The notes beneath the pieces are model-generated. The model did no database searches. It had not been told where the DNA came from and saw nothing but the letters and a program-made list of their open reading frames with translations. Shown here piece by piece: positions 33,383-43,683 of a stretch of 64,000 nt of DNA. How positions within the stretch are numbered: the first letter of the stretch is position 1; every line of letters begins with the position of its first letter. The translations under genes were made by a program, and so were the position numbers. The DNA lies in the NCBI GenBank assembly GCA_023413185.1, contig JAEZQD010000098.1:1-64000 (forward strand), in the 5' to 3' direction. The DNA is from Bacillota bacterium. GTDB taxonomy: Bacteria > Bacillota > Clostridia > Oscillospirales > Ruminococcaceae.

Positions 33383-34135
33383 TTATTCCTTCTTGATGCG
33401 TTTGCGATATGCCTCAACCATGAAGGAATCTACATCGTAATATTTACACTGGAAGAACTCACATATCTTCTCCATCTCTTCTGCAGACTCCACGCCAGCG
33501 TCAATGGCCGCTTCAACATCAGGAGGAATGTAGTTGGGATCACTGTGGACTTCTGCCATCAGCTGAAAGCATTCTCGCAGAAGGAGACAAACAGGTATCT
33601 CTAATTGTTCGGCAACATCGGCGATGGCATAACTGGTGTCAACGTCAAACCCATATTCCTTTGTAGCGTCCTCAATTTCCATGAGATAATCGAACTTCTT
33701 TCCTGAGAGGAAACCATCTTCCTCCAGTTCGCGCCAGTAAGTATCGGCTCTGCTTTCTGGCTTGTTATCGCTGAAATTCGACAACTGGAATTTATTGTTT
33801 GGAATACTCTTTGTACCTTTCCGGATCTCACCGGGCGTACAATCATGATACGTCCTCATTGCCCGCGTAAATGCGGATTGATCGGAGTATCCGAGATCCA
33901 AGGATATGTCGCAAATGGATTTCTCCAAATTCAGCTTAAGTTCCTGACCGGCAAAGAAGAGCTTGCGCTCATTGATATAGTGGAACAACGTTTCGCCGGT
34001 GAGCACTTCGAAGCACTTCCCGAAGTGGCTACTGTTGTACCCAATTTCGCTGTAGATGCCCTTTTTAATGTTTTCAGCGTCTTCATGAATATGGGCATCA
34101 ATGTAATCCATGACTGTGTCAAACTTGTTATTCAT
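33383..34135 (-). CDS. AraC-type DNA-binding regulator within the defence operon
   Basis: Regulator of 250 residues. Seen: unusual order with the AraC double helix-turn-helix at the N terminus (YNSSHFGKCFEVLTGETLF, then ICDISLDLGYSDQSAF and TPGEIRKGTKS) and an acidic C-terminal domain of about 120 residues I do not recognise. ATG 34135 has AAAGGAG seven bases upstream; a TTG at 34141 would crowd that site. It is 105 bases after the UvrD-type helicase gene, so it could have its own promoter, and 19 bases before the PLD-NTPase. Likely controls the effector genes. Confidence 0.8.
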   Translation of the reverse strand: MNNKFDTVMDYIDAHIHEDAENIKKGIYSEIGYNSSHFGKCFEVLTGETLFHYINERKLFFAGQELKLNLEKSICDISLDLGYSDQSAFTRAMRTYHDCTPGEIRKGTKSIPNNKFQLSNFSDNKPESRADTYWRELEEDGFLSGKKFDYLMEIEDATKEYGFDVDTSYAIADVAEQLEIPVCLLLRECFQLMAEVHSDPNYIPPDVEAAIDAGVESAEEMEKICEFFQCKYYDVDSFMVEAYRKRIKKE

Positions 34136-34240
34136 TAGCAAGCTCCTTTCAACTATGTGATTCTATAATAGCTTGCTTTTTTGCATTTTACTTGACACAC
34201 AGCAAATCAAAAAAGTCAAAATGTAGTTCCAGAACCCTGC

Positions 34241-36334
34241 TCATGGTAAAAACTCTGACGGCTGACCATAACAACAGATCTGAGCCGATTCTTGAGCGCG
34301 AGTGAGGGCAACATACAACAGGCAGCGCTCTGCCGCAATGGATTCTCTCTCGGCAATGGCATCAGTATTGATAATTGCAGAGGACAGCGGCAGAACATTT
34401 CGGTTCGCGGCAACAACAAAGACATGTCGAAATTCGAGGCCCTTTACTCGGTGCATGGTTGCCATGCGCACACCGTCATACCCGGGATCATCGAGCTTGC
34501 TACGTCGAATTTCATAGGTACGAATACCCCGAGCAGTCAATCCTGCGATGTATCCGTCAAGGAGTGGGTGGGTTCGTGTCACTATGCAAATATCCTTCAA
34601 GGCAATGCCCTGTGTCACCATGTCGTTAAGCGATTGAACCAGATAATCGAGTTCCTCTGCTGCACCGGAGAATTTGTTGATTTTAGGTGCGGTACCGTGT
34701 GTCAGAGACTGGCATATCCGACCGTCATCGTAATCATCATCCAAATCATCGAAATCAATACCCTTCAGAAGTGCAAAGGCATATTTTCGGATTTCCTCTG
34801 TGGTGCGGTAGTTTATTCTCAGAAGGCTGCTGCGTCCGCGCACATTAACGCCACACTTTGAGAGAGTGACCTTCTTTTTGTAAATTCGCTGATGGGAATC
34901 ACCCACAATGAACATATCATTTCTGTGCTCTTTCCCGGCCAAAGCACGAAGAAGCCGATAGGCAGACATGCTGAAATCCTGTCCTTCATCGACGATAATA
35001 CTCTGATACTGTGAAGCGGGACCTTCTTTTTCTATCAAAAGGCGGCATTCGAACAAAGCGGTGTCCACATCTCTTATATGCCGTTCCTTCAATAGATTCT
35101 TGTATTCTTCAAACACATGCCAAACCTGCAGCCGTTTCTTTCGGTCAAGGCGCGTACCTCTACCCAGCCGGGACGCCTTTGCATATGCCTCAAGGGTAAA
35201 TGCCTCCTGTGTAGCTACAACTTTTGCCCATTCTTCAGAAAAGAAGGATACCGGCAAGCCTAAATCCTCGCCAGACAATGCGACGGCTTCTTCCCATACG
35301 CCATCCAACACATTATCATAAACAATGGTGTTAGGGTATCCGTGCTCACGGAGAAACTGCGATACCCATGCGTCAAGATTAATTACTTCAATACGGCGCT
35401 GCTCATCCAAAGAGCAGATTTTGCGAAGGGAATCCTTTATGTCCGCAGCAAGATTCGCAGTAAAAGTAGTGAAAAGGATGCGTTCTTTTCCTTTTATCCG
35501 TGCAGCCAGCCATTTTGCTCGGTGCATAGCGACAACGGTTTTCCCGGTGCCAGCTCCGCCGAGGACTCTTACGGGGCCTGAGTAATCCTTTTCGACAATT
35601 TTTCGCTGCGAGGGATGCAGGAAAACGCGCCATTTTTCAAGCGGCTCAGACATAATCTTCCGAAGTTCGTCTTCACCTTCGACAATAACAAATGCGCTCC
35701 GACTTTCTGGCTTTTGCAGGGCTTCTGCCAAATCGCCTGTCTGAATGCTGCTACTGTGGTTGGCGCGATACAGGTCGAGCACCTCTTCTACGGAAAAGCC
35801 GTTTACCACCCACTCAAGATTTTCATAAGCATCAACAGGAAATGCACTTTTGCTCTTGAAAAACACCTCTTCGCGTGGAATGCTTTTTACGAAAGTCAGC
35901 TGCTCTTCTGGTACGCCAAGCGCGAGAAGGTCAGCGTCTGATATTTCTGCAAAAAGCCCGAAATCCTCAATGACAGATGGTATCGGCTCACTGACTTCTT
36001 GAATATCAAATACTTGAACGCTTCCCGTGCTTGGGTTGATGGCGCACTTCTTTCGTTTTGCCCAATCGTATGCCTCATCGTGATGGTCCACCCAAAGAAG
36101 CAGATATACTCCGCTTTCTTTCTCTCTGGCGACGATACCGCGATAGGTGTCATCTATTCGCACAGAACAGATTTTACTGTCTGTCACATTATTGATTTTC
36201 TCATAATTGATGCCCGGAGCGGTTGGATTATTGCGGAATTTGTTGATGAAGTCCGTGACCTTTCCCTGAACCTGCCGTGGCAACGCAGCAAAAGCCGTCA
36301 GAAAGTCGGACGAAATTGCAATTGTGTTGCTCAT
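34241..36334 (-). CDS. UvrD-type helicase with RelE/ParE-like N-terminal domain
   Basis: SF1 helicase of 697 residues. Seen: N-terminal ~95 residues with the RelE/ParE toxin-like pattern (ALPRQVQGKVTDFINKF, CSVRIDDTYRGIVA, VYLLLWVDHHDEAYDWA), then Walker A GGAGTGKTVVAM near 260, DEGQDFS (motif II), FIVGDSHQRIY, and HRVKGLEF plus LLYVALTRAQES (motifs V and VI). No C-terminal nuclease is seen. Its ATG overlaps the stop of the 2109-aa helicase gene by four bases. A toxin-fold module joined to a helicase may recognise RNA or ribosome-related targets; that is inference. Confidence 0.87.
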   Translation of the reverse strand: MSNTIAISSDFLTAFAALPRQVQGKVTDFINKFRNNPTAPGINYEKINNVTDSKICSVRIDDTYRGIVAREKESGVYLLLWVDHHDEAYDWAKRKKCAINPSTGSVQVFDIQEVSEPIPSVIEDFGLFAEISDADLLALGVPEEQLTFVKSIPREEVFFKSKSAFPVDAYENLEWVVNGFSVEEVLDLYRANHSSSIQTGDLAEALQKPESRSAFVIVEGEDELRKIMSEPLEKWRVFLHPSQRKIVEKDYSGPVRVLGGAGTGKTVVAMHRAKWLAARIKGKERILFTTFTANLAADIKDSLRKICSLDEQRRIEVINLDAWVSQFLREHGYPNTIVYDNVLDGVWEEAVALSGEDLGLPVSFFSEEWAKVVATQEAFTLEAYAKASRLGRGTRLDRKKRLQVWHVFEEYKNLLKERHIRDVDTALFECRLLIEKEGPASQYQSIIVDEGQDFSMSAYRLLRALAGKEHRNDMFIVGDSHQRIYKKKVTLSKCGVNVRGRSSLLRINYRTTEEIRKYAFALLKGIDFDDLDDDYDDGRICQSLTHGTAPKINKFSGAAEELDYLVQSLNDMVTQGIALKDICIVTRTHPLLDGYIAGLTARGIRTYEIRRSKLDDPGYDGVRMATMHRVKGLEFRHVFVVAANRNVLPLSSAIINTDAIAERESIAAERCLLYVALTRAQESAQICCYGQPSEFLP

Positions 36335-39300
36335 AATGCGCTCCTTCCATCAAATATCTCTTTTGTTAGTTCGCTGTCAGCTGTAAGCACAAGCCAACCA
36401 TGTGCCTCAAATGCCGTGCTTTCAGGTTGTTCCGGTAGAAGGAATGCTATTTTTTGCGCTTCCCATGCCATCTCAGCCTCCGCAATTACCTCGCCGGATT
36501 CATCAGTCAATTCAAACCCGACGATGGACGGTGCCGGCATACCGAGTTCTATCATCTTTTCAGCCATTGCTTTAGCTGTGGCATCGAGTGTTTGTTCGAG
36601 CGCCTCTGCCCATGCTGTGTCGTCCGTGCCTATTGGCGGTACGGGAACATCCAAGTTCAGCGTAATCGGTAGGGCGTGGTAAACGCCTATATCTATTCCG
36701 GTCGTAGATACGGCAGCGAATCCGGGTAGGTACTGCATCACATTAAAGAACTGCCAGAAGCCATTCCATTCCTCTGCATACTTGTCGGTTCGACCTTCTG
36801 CTCCATCACTTAAAACCGCGATGACACGGTAATCGGCATCAGACCTCTTCGCTCGCATATCTGTCGTCCCTACGCCTGCCAGTACCTTAAGGCAGGCATT
36901 CGACTGTCTCGGCAGCCATTTTCCGAAAATGGTGTCTTCAAGAACATAATCATCATCAAAATACGCAAGCGATGACAGAACCGGTTCCATGAGTTGATGC
37001 CACTCGTTGAACGCTGATGCTTTACCAACCATAGACATATCAAGAAGCGAAATCGCATAAGCCGTGGCGTGAACAGAGAACACACGCTCAGCGTCTGAGA
37101 GCTCCAGATATTTGACCAAAAGCTCCATCGGTGATGCGACGTCAGGTTTGATTGATTCTGCGTGGCCGTTCATTATTGTCGGCTGATAAACTTTTGACCC
37201 TGAGGGCATCTTCTGAGGAAGCAGTGTGGCCGTCGCATACTCATTTTGGACATGGAATACAGACTCTACGTCCTTCCAGCTTAAAGAGAACACACGGAAT
37301 CTGCCGCTACGACGAATTGCTTCTCTTTTCAGCGTGTCGTCTGCAACGATATCTTTGTGATAAAGGAAACCATCTGTAAACACCGCAACCGGCTTCTGGT
37401 CGCCGGTGCCGCGAATCGGCCAGATGACGAAGTCCGGCTTTGAGGGCACAGCTACATCATAGGAGGCATCCAAATATACCTGCGGCTCGATCTCCCATAT
37501 ACTGTCCCGAATTTTCAGCCGATAGCCTTCTTTATTATTGACCAGCTCTTTCGTGATGGTGATTGGCCGCGAATCTGTGCGCATGCGGTCGAGAGCCTCG
37601 ACAAATCGGCGCTCCAGCTCACTCTCAAACAGGCTATTGACAGGGATGTTGCTAAGACAGGGTATTTCTTCCACATTTTCCTTGCCGCTAAGAATAGTTT
37701 TCAAAAGCTCTATGGCGACTCTTCTGGATATCTGGCCGATTTTCTGACTCTGGCGATACGCATAGAGACAATGATAACAGCCATCTTTCTGCGGGTCTTC
37801 CTTACAAGAGCAGTTTTCAAGCACCTCAAGCGCTTTTTCAAACACCTCTATCAGCGCATTCTCGTGTTGGAGAAGCTGCTTCAAATATCCGGTGCCGCCG
37901 GGAACGGAGTCATATATGACAAGATACTGCTTTCTATAATCAGCATCCTTCACTGGCACCTCACTGATGCAGGCACGGAGGTGGTCAACATTGCCGAAAT
38001 ACTTTCTCATTCCAAGCATAAATGCTGCCGTGAACGATTCCTGCCGCACATTGCTTGAATCCATTGTTGTTGCCGGAACGAGAATACGGATAGCCTCAGT
38101 GGAAAACTCTCTGTACAAGAAGAGACATTCTTCAAATGGGTCAGAAGAGTCAGTAGGCATATTTTTAGCTTTGCAGGTGAAGGTGTGGACAGGCTTTCCG
38201 CTCTCAGGCTGAATCTTTCCGCAGTACTTGCATATCTTAAAGCCGCGCCGAATATCATCAACTCCAGCAATCAGCAGCTTTTCACCGACGACATCACTCT
38301 CACCGAAGTTGATTTCACGCATGGTCGCTTTTCGGACGAATTCATACCCGAAAGTGAACTCGTCATTGTTCATGCTAAAGGCTTTTGAGATGTCGTGCTC
38401 CTCATCCACCTCAACAAGCATCTGTTTGCAGTAGAAGGTCGCCGCACGGTCGTCGCTTTCATCGTATATCAAGCTGCGTGTATAATCGTCATTGGAATAG
38501 ACCATCTGCACCTTGAGCATCGTCCGCACCTGCCCAGAATCCGACCATGCAGGGCTGCCGCACTGTGGGCAGTAGGATACATCCTGTCCGTGGACTTCGC
38601 GCTGTGCATGGGAACAGTTGGGGCAAAGCCGCCACAGCTCCGGCTGAGCAGTAGTCAGGTCAACTTGGTCAATCGTTAGTTTTCGACCATCCACATAGAA
38701 GGTGTTCATAGGTGCAAATTCGCTAATGGCAGAAGAAGCAGAGCGGCTGTATTCATATACCGTTCTGTCATATTTCTTTTTGGCACTGTCGGGTGTCTCA
38801 CCATCTGTCTCCAGTTTTCTGCGTAAGACAGCCTTTAACACGATGCCTGCTTCCGGGAAGGCATAGTTCGGCAGCAGTCCTTCATCTGACAGAAAATTGA
38901 ATACATTTTTGTTGTTAATATTGCGTACCACATTACCGAGAGCAATGCGTTCCATTTTGAGCTCTTTGATTTCCGCGTCATAGGAGCTATCCTGCGGCTT
39001 GCTTTCCAACTCTTTAATCAGTTTGCCAAGCTGTTTGATATTCTTGGAGATAGCATCCTTCTGCTTTTTTTGGTCTTCGAGTGCCTCAAATATCCGCATA
39101 TACATGGAACTCTGCTTCAGACGGTTGCCCTCCGCGAACTGTCGCAGCTCACTGCGTACATCATCGTCCAGATACTGAGAAAACATTTGCAGGAATGTCC
39201 GCAACAAGCTTGAAAGGTTACTCTGAACAAATGCCAGATAATTGAACGGAAATACATCCTTGGAGCGGGTCTCCAGTTTAGCAAGGCAGGTACTGAGCTT

Positions 39301-42300
39301 GTTCGGGATGGATGCTTTCGTGGCACCTCGCTTTACCCAGCAGTCGAGACAGTAGGCAACAAACTGTCGTTCAAGCACAGCCGACGCGCGGAGGAATACA
39401 GCCGGAGGCTCTACAGTACCGGAAATCATCTCCATCGGGTCTTCATAGAAAAACAAATCGTGAGGCCGCGCATTGGCGACTGCCAGTGTAAGCGCATTAC
39501 CGTCTTTACGACCGGCACGACCGGCACGCTGCAAGAATTGCGCTTGTGCCGGAGGAATGCTGCACATAATGACGCTGGAGAGGTCACCGATATCAATGCC
39601 CATCTCAAGCGTTGGAGTGCATGAAAGGACGTTTGTATCCCAAGGCATCTGTTCTGTGATGGTTCGTTTGAAGATTTTTTCTAATTCTTCTCGGTCATCA
39701 CGCTCCAGAAGACCTGTGTGTTCTCTGGCTATGGTACGCACTAAATCTCCACCGCTGTACAACTTGCCGTAATAACCGAGTGGGGCGTCACTATCTGCAC
39801 TACAGTGACCGCCGCATTTACTTCTCTGGCAGGGAGCACCATCCCATATCTCGGCGTTCTCAGATGCCACGGCGAAGATGCTGCCGCAAGTATCACAGAC
39901 AAGCTGCGTAACGCCGTTAGTGACGCAAAGTTTGGATTTGTTCAGTCCCCAGACGGAGTATCCATTTCCGGCTGGCATAGCAGTAATATAGCTACGCTTG
40001 GTGAGCTCTGCAAAGATATATCCGGAAATCGCAGAAAATACCTCACGTCCGATAAAGAATTCATCAACGCAGCTTCCTATCCAATTGACATACTTGGGAC
40101 TGCTGACGGTATCAAATGAAAGGAGTCTGCTGCCGCCGGTATTCTCACAAATAAAGCGTGGCGTGTTTCGCCCGGACTGCAGTCCTGGGAGCCAGCTGTG
40201 GCGGTCATTTGAGAGTTCCCAGATCTTGCCGTCATTACTCGTAAACTCCTCGAATGCCGGGTCGCAGAATGCGCCGTTCATGCGCATCAGATTCAAGAAG
40301 CCAAGTACCATACGCTCAAAGGCAAGGTTGCTTGTACCGCTCAGTGCGCTGAGCTCATTGACTGTGCGCTCCTTAACGGCACATGCAATTTCGGCAATGT
40401 CATCAGTATCATAATAAAGTGTGGAGCAGCCGGATTTCTCCAACGTGCGGCCAATTCGTCCGGCAACGCCGTACTCCAGCATAAGCTCATATCCCAAACG
40501 TTTATCGATATCCGAAAGGAGCTTGCTCTCTAGCTTTCCGCTGCCGAAATGCCCTGATGAGGTCATATCCTCATAGGCTTTCATCCATGTCATATTTGGT
40601 GCGATGAAACGGCTGACATATGCCTCTGTCGAGAGTGCATCACGCCAATAGCGAATAAAACCATGGGTGAATTCATCAAAGGTCTGTCCGTCACCGCCGT
40701 TCTGCGCGTACCTTTGGATTGAGCTTCTAAGGCCGAAGCGCCATGTGCGCGAGTTGAAGAAACCTGCTCTGTGGGCGGCATCTTGTACGTTATCCGAAAA
40801 CGCGAGAGCCTTTTTGTCATCATTAAACTTGGATGCGAACATCTGCGAGATGCTAACACTTATGGCGGTTGCGCTGCGTAGTCCGATAATTGACAGGCCG
40901 CGCCGACTTCCGCAGCAGGGGCAAATGTACTGCTTGTTATCCTTTGACCCACTGGTGTCGAGCGCCAGCGGAATCGCGATCTCTATTGTCTTTTCCCCAC
41001 ACGATGGGCATTCCTCGTGGGAGCCGTCTCCAATCTGGAGCTGCATACAATTCGGGCAGAGTCGGGCGGCCGTCATGCCGTAAGGGATATCATCGTGGTC
41101 GCATGGGAACAGCATACGAATCTTCTTGTCGGCCTTGAAGTACAGATTATAAAATGTTGACAGGTCGCCCATTGTCACATTTCCACGCTCGTTAGCCATT
41201 GAAACCCAACCGGTCGCACCGCAGTCGCGGCAGTTCACCACAGGCAAATAGTGCTTTGCCTGCTGGTCGTTTAAGTCTGTCGAAAGGGCGTATGTAATAT
41301 CGTCCGCAGAGACCTTTGCCTCCAAGCGCCGCAGTTCACGGAACCACAGCTGAGCCTGCACATTGAGGAACGGACGCGGATGTAGTGTGTCACCGATTCT
41401 TGCGTGCGAGATAAGAGCGAACAGTGCGTCAATCGCAGTTACAGCATCAGGCAGTGTCGACAAAGCAGGATACTTTGTTGCAAGAGCCTCGCAGATAACG
41501 GAAGTCTGCATATATTTGTCTGCCATCAGTGTAAGCAGGCTCTGGGTGAAGCTATGATCCATCAGCATGTGACCCAGTGCCAGTCGAGCTTCGATGGAGT
41601 CGATATTCTCGGGTGGATTGGACAGCCATCCGGCTGCCGCTGTACGCAGATAGCTTTGCTCATCGTCGTTTTCAATGCAGCCAAGCAGCGCGGTAATATT
41701 TTCACTGTCCGGCACACAGTAGTCTGTTGCGTCGTGACCGGCAAAAAACTCGTCGGCAGACAGCCTGTCCTCGGTGATGACAGAGTCCTCTTCAAATGTC
41801 TCACCGAACACCTTCTGCGCGTACTCTCTCATGCCAGAGGATGAGTCCTTCGCGCCCATTGTAGCGGAAGTGCCGACGCAACACAAAAAGCCGGTAGGCG
41901 TGAACAGCCTTGCTTTCAAGCGCCTGAGAAGGCAGGCAAGGTCTGTACCCTGCGCTCCGTCAAAGGTGTGTAATTCATCCACAGCGATATATTTCAATAC
42001 TTCTGGACCGTTCTCTTCCCAGAGCGTGGCGTCCTCGGGACGCACGAGAAGATAGTCCAGCATCTTATAGTTGGTCATCAAAATATCCGGCGGAGCGCCG
42101 CGCATGGTTTCCTTGTCCGTAATTACCTGCGTTTCGCTCATCATTCGGCTGGGGGTGTGCTCAAAGCCGCCGACAAACATCCCCGCCGTAACATTACCCC
42201 GCAGCTCCGGACTGTTATAGATAAGCCCGGCGATACGCTTTGCCTGATCTGATGCCAACGCATTCATAGGATAGATTATAAGGGCTTTTATGCCGCGCTC

Positions 42301-42660
42301 ACCGCGATGCTGATAACAATACTCCAGAATAGGATAAAGGAAGCACTCCGTCTTGCCGCTGCCGGTACCCGTTGCGATCAGCGTTGAGCGTCCATCGTTG
42401 CCGCAGAGTCGCTCATAGGCTTTCTGTTGATGGACGTAGGGCACAAAGCTCGGATGCACGGCCTCAAACATATCCGGCGCGCTCTCAGCAGTCCTGAACG
42501 GAAGGCGCACGGCAGTATAGGGCTCGTGGAACACTGAGTCCTTTGTAGCCAGCATTCTCCCAAGCGAACCACGAAACGCCGGGTTCGTCATGGGGAATGT
42601 CGTTTCAATGTAGTCAGCAAGCCCTTGCTGAAGCTGCTTTGCAAGTACAGATGGCAGCAT
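36331..42660 (-). CDS. Giant SF2 helicase with DUF1998 and nuclease-like C terminus
   Basis: 2109 residues. Seen: helicase core with Walker A ATGTGSGKT at 96-104, motif II VDELH at 227-231, SAT near 255, and QRAGRAGR near 1043; Cys pairs between about 475 and 590 (CRDCG, CPNC, CPSCG, CPCCG) likely to bind zinc; DUF1998-type end with DSVPGGTGYLKQLL and GCYHCLYAYRQSQ near 1630. After it, PDFVIWP near 1743 and AVFTDGFLYHKD near 1766 resemble the Vsr/PD-(D/E)xK fold; a ~300-residue unrecognised tail follows. It looks like DrmA and DrmB of DISARM in one chain, or DruE of Druantia. It likely translocates on foreign DNA with the partner methyltransferase. Confidence 0.85.
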   Translation of the reverse strand: MLPSVLAKQLQQGLADYIETTFPMTNPAFRGSLGRMLATKDSVFHEPYTAVRLPFRTAESAPDMFEAVHPSFVPYVHQQKAYERLCGNDGRSTLIATGTGSGKTECFLYPILEYCYQHRGERGIKALIIYPMNALASDQAKRIAGLIYNSPELRGNVTAGMFVGGFEHTPSRMMSETQVITDKETMRGAPPDILMTNYKMLDYLLVRPEDATLWEENGPEVLKYIAVDELHTFDGAQGTDLACLLRRLKARLFTPTGFLCCVGTSATMGAKDSSSGMREYAQKVFGETFEEDSVITEDRLSADEFFAGHDATDYCVPDSENITALLGCIENDDEQSYLRTAAAGWLSNPPENIDSIEARLALGHMLMDHSFTQSLLTLMADKYMQTSVICEALATKYPALSTLPDAVTAIDALFALISHARIGDTLHPRPFLNVQAQLWFRELRRLEAKVSADDITYALSTDLNDQQAKHYLPVVNCRDCGATGWVSMANERGNVTMGDLSTFYNLYFKADKKIRMLFPCDHDDIPYGMTAARLCPNCMQLQIGDGSHEECPSCGEKTIEIAIPLALDTSGSKDNKQYICPCCGSRRGLSIIGLRSATAISVSISQMFASKFNDDKKALAFSDNVQDAAHRAGFFNSRTWRFGLRSSIQRYAQNGGDGQTFDEFTHGFIRYWRDALSTEAYVSRFIAPNMTWMKAYEDMTSSGHFGSGKLESKLLSDIDKRLGYELMLEYGVAGRIGRTLEKSGCSTLYYDTDDIAEIACAVKERTVNELSALSGTSNLAFERMVLGFLNLMRMNGAFCDPAFEEFTSNDGKIWELSNDRHSWLPGLQSGRNTPRFICENTGGSRLLSFDTVSSPKYVNWIGSCVDEFFIGREVFSAISGYIFAELTKRSYITAMPAGNGYSVWGLNKSKLCVTNGVTQLVCDTCGSIFAVASENAEIWDGAPCQRSKCGGHCSADSDAPLGYYGKLYSGGDLVRTIAREHTGLLERDDREELEKIFKRTITEQMPWDTNVLSCTPTLEMGIDIGDLSSVIMCSIPPAQAQFLQRAGRAGRKDGNALTLAVANARPHDLFFYEDPMEMISGTVEPPAVFLRASAVLERQFVAYCLDCWVKRGATKASIPNKLSTCLAKLETRSKDVFPFNYLAFVQSNLSSLLRTFLQMFSQYLDDDVRSELRQFAEGNRLKQSSMYMRIFEALEDQKKQKDAISKNIKQLGKLIKELESKPQDSSYDAEIKELKMERIALGNVVRNINNKNVFNFLSDEGLLPNYAFPEAGIVLKAVLRRKLETDGETPDSAKKKYDRTVYEYSRSASSAISEFAPMNTFYVDGRKLTIDQVDLTTAQPELWRLCPNCSHAQREVHGQDVSYCPQCGSPAWSDSGQVRTMLKVQMVYSNDDYTRSLIYDESDDRAATFYCKQMLVEVDEEHDISKAFSMNNDEFTFGYEFVRKATMREINFGESDVVGEKLLIAGVDDIRRGFKICKYCGKIQPESGKPVHTFTCKAKNMPTDSSDPFEECLFLYREFSTEAIRILVPATTMDSSNVRQESFTAAFMLGMRKYFGNVDHLRACISEVPVKDADYRKQYLVIYDSVPGGTGYLKQLLQHENALIEVFEKALEVLENCSCKEDPQKDGCYHCLYAYRQSQKIGQISRRVAIELLKTILSGKENVEEIPCLSNIPVNSLFESELERRFVEALDRMRTDSRPITITKELVNNKEGYRLKIRDSIWEIEPQVYLDASYDVAVPSKPDFVIWPIRGTGDQKPVAVFTDGFLYHKDIVADDTLKREAIRRSGRFRVFSLSWKDVESVFHVQNEYATATLLPQKMPSGSKVYQPTIMNGHAESIKPDVASPMELLVKYLELSDAERVFSVHATAYAISLLDMSMVGKASAFNEWHQLMEPVLSSLAYFDDDYVLEDTIFGKWLPRQSNACLKVLAGVGTTDMRAKRSDADYRVIAVLSDGAEGRTDKYAEEWNGFWQFFNVMQYLPGFAAVSTTGIDIGVYHALPITLNLDVPVPPIGTDDTAWAEALEQTLDATAKAMAEKMIELGMPAPSIVGFELTDESGEVIAEAEMAWEAQKIAFLLPEQPESTAFEAHGWLVLTADSELTKEIFDGRSAL

Positions 42661-42685
42661 AGTGACGCCTCCTTGTTATCACTGT

Positions 42686-43678
42686 TTATAGATAGATGTT
42701 TGACTGTATTGGCAGTATTGGCTTTAGCGGCGGTCTTTCAAGCAATTCCTTTGTCGGACTCTCAGTGCGTATGTCCCCAAGATATTTGACACTTTCAAAT
42801 TTCGCAATTTCGTGTTTGCTGCTAAAATCAGCCCTGTTGACTTTCGTGAAATCAAATTGTTTCTTCTGGACAAGAACGCTTAAAATAAATGTTGGAGGTG
42901 ACTGGACTTCGCTGTACTCACAATAACCATTAAAAATCACCTCGGATAAAACATCATGATTATCTGAGTCGAAAACAAGCCCCAATACCCTGACAGTCAA
43001 ATCCATTATGATGCCTTCATAGATTTCCAGCATGTCTTTTTGTGAGAATTGTTTTGCCACAATTTCATTATTTTTGTTCACTGCCCACTCTTTTATGTTT
43101 GATATATCCTCGAACGTTGGGAGCTGATAATCGATAACCAGCCGCTTATCGGCACGATGATGCTTTACGGAAAAATGCGTCTCATAGCGATGAACGCCAT
43201 CAAGCGAATAATCATCATCATCGATAACGGAAGTATAGTAATTCCTGACTTCAAGCGGACTACCATTCAGAAACGCCTTTTTTTTGCTATCAATTTTAGC
43301 CCTTAACCGCTCATTGAAACTGTTGCATTGTTCACGCTTGTGTTGATTGACGGTATCTATTTGCACTTGAAGACGTTTCATTTCTGCTTTTATGCGATCG
43401 TCTATTTCAGTTTTCTGCGCAGAATTGAGTTGAGCCTTAATCCTTTCCGCAAGTCCAATATGAAGTGATTTTCTGGCTTCTCCTTTTGAGACGTCTTTCG
43501 CAGGCCGGTATTGCCAGTAGTCGCGCTCGAATATACCCCTGTAGTAGTCCTCCGGACTATATGAGGAATAATCATAACGTAGCTTTTTGTATGAAAGGAT
43601 TCGCTGATGCTCCCATTGAGTACGCTCTTCCGCCTCAAGCTTTGCTTGCTCCTTTTCTGGATTAACTTCAGCAGGCAT
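42686..43678 (-). CDS. Coiled-coil protein of unknown function in the defence operon
   Basis: Not recognised (330 aa). Seen: a charged N-terminal coiled coil (about 1-135: EKEQAKLEAEERTQWEHQRI, RIKAEMKRLQVQID), then a mixed domain with VKHHRADKRLVIDYQLPTFE, a possible hydrophobic core MDLTVRVLGLVFDSD, and an Arg/Pro end. No catalytic motif is clear. It lies five bases after the methyltransferase gene and 25 before the giant helicase, so it is translated with them. Such coiled-coil proteins can bridge large complexes; it may be the scaffold or regulator of the system. Confidence 0.75.
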   Translation of the reverse strand: MPAEVNPEKEQAKLEAEERTQWEHQRILSYKKLRYDYSSYSPEDYYRGIFERDYWQYRPAKDVSKGEARKSLHIGLAERIKAQLNSAQKTEIDDRIKAEMKRLQVQIDTVNQHKREQCNSFNERLRAKIDSKKKAFLNGSPLEVRNYYTSVIDDDDYSLDGVHRYETHFSVKHHRADKRLVIDYQLPTFEDISNIKEWAVNKNNEIVAKQFSQKDMLEIYEGIIMDLTVRVLGLVFDSDNHDVLSEVIFNGYCEYSEVQSPPTFILSVLVQKKQFDFTKVNRADFSSKHEIAKFESVKYLGDIRTESPTKELLERPPLKPILPIQSNIYL

Positions 43679-43683
43679 CCCAA

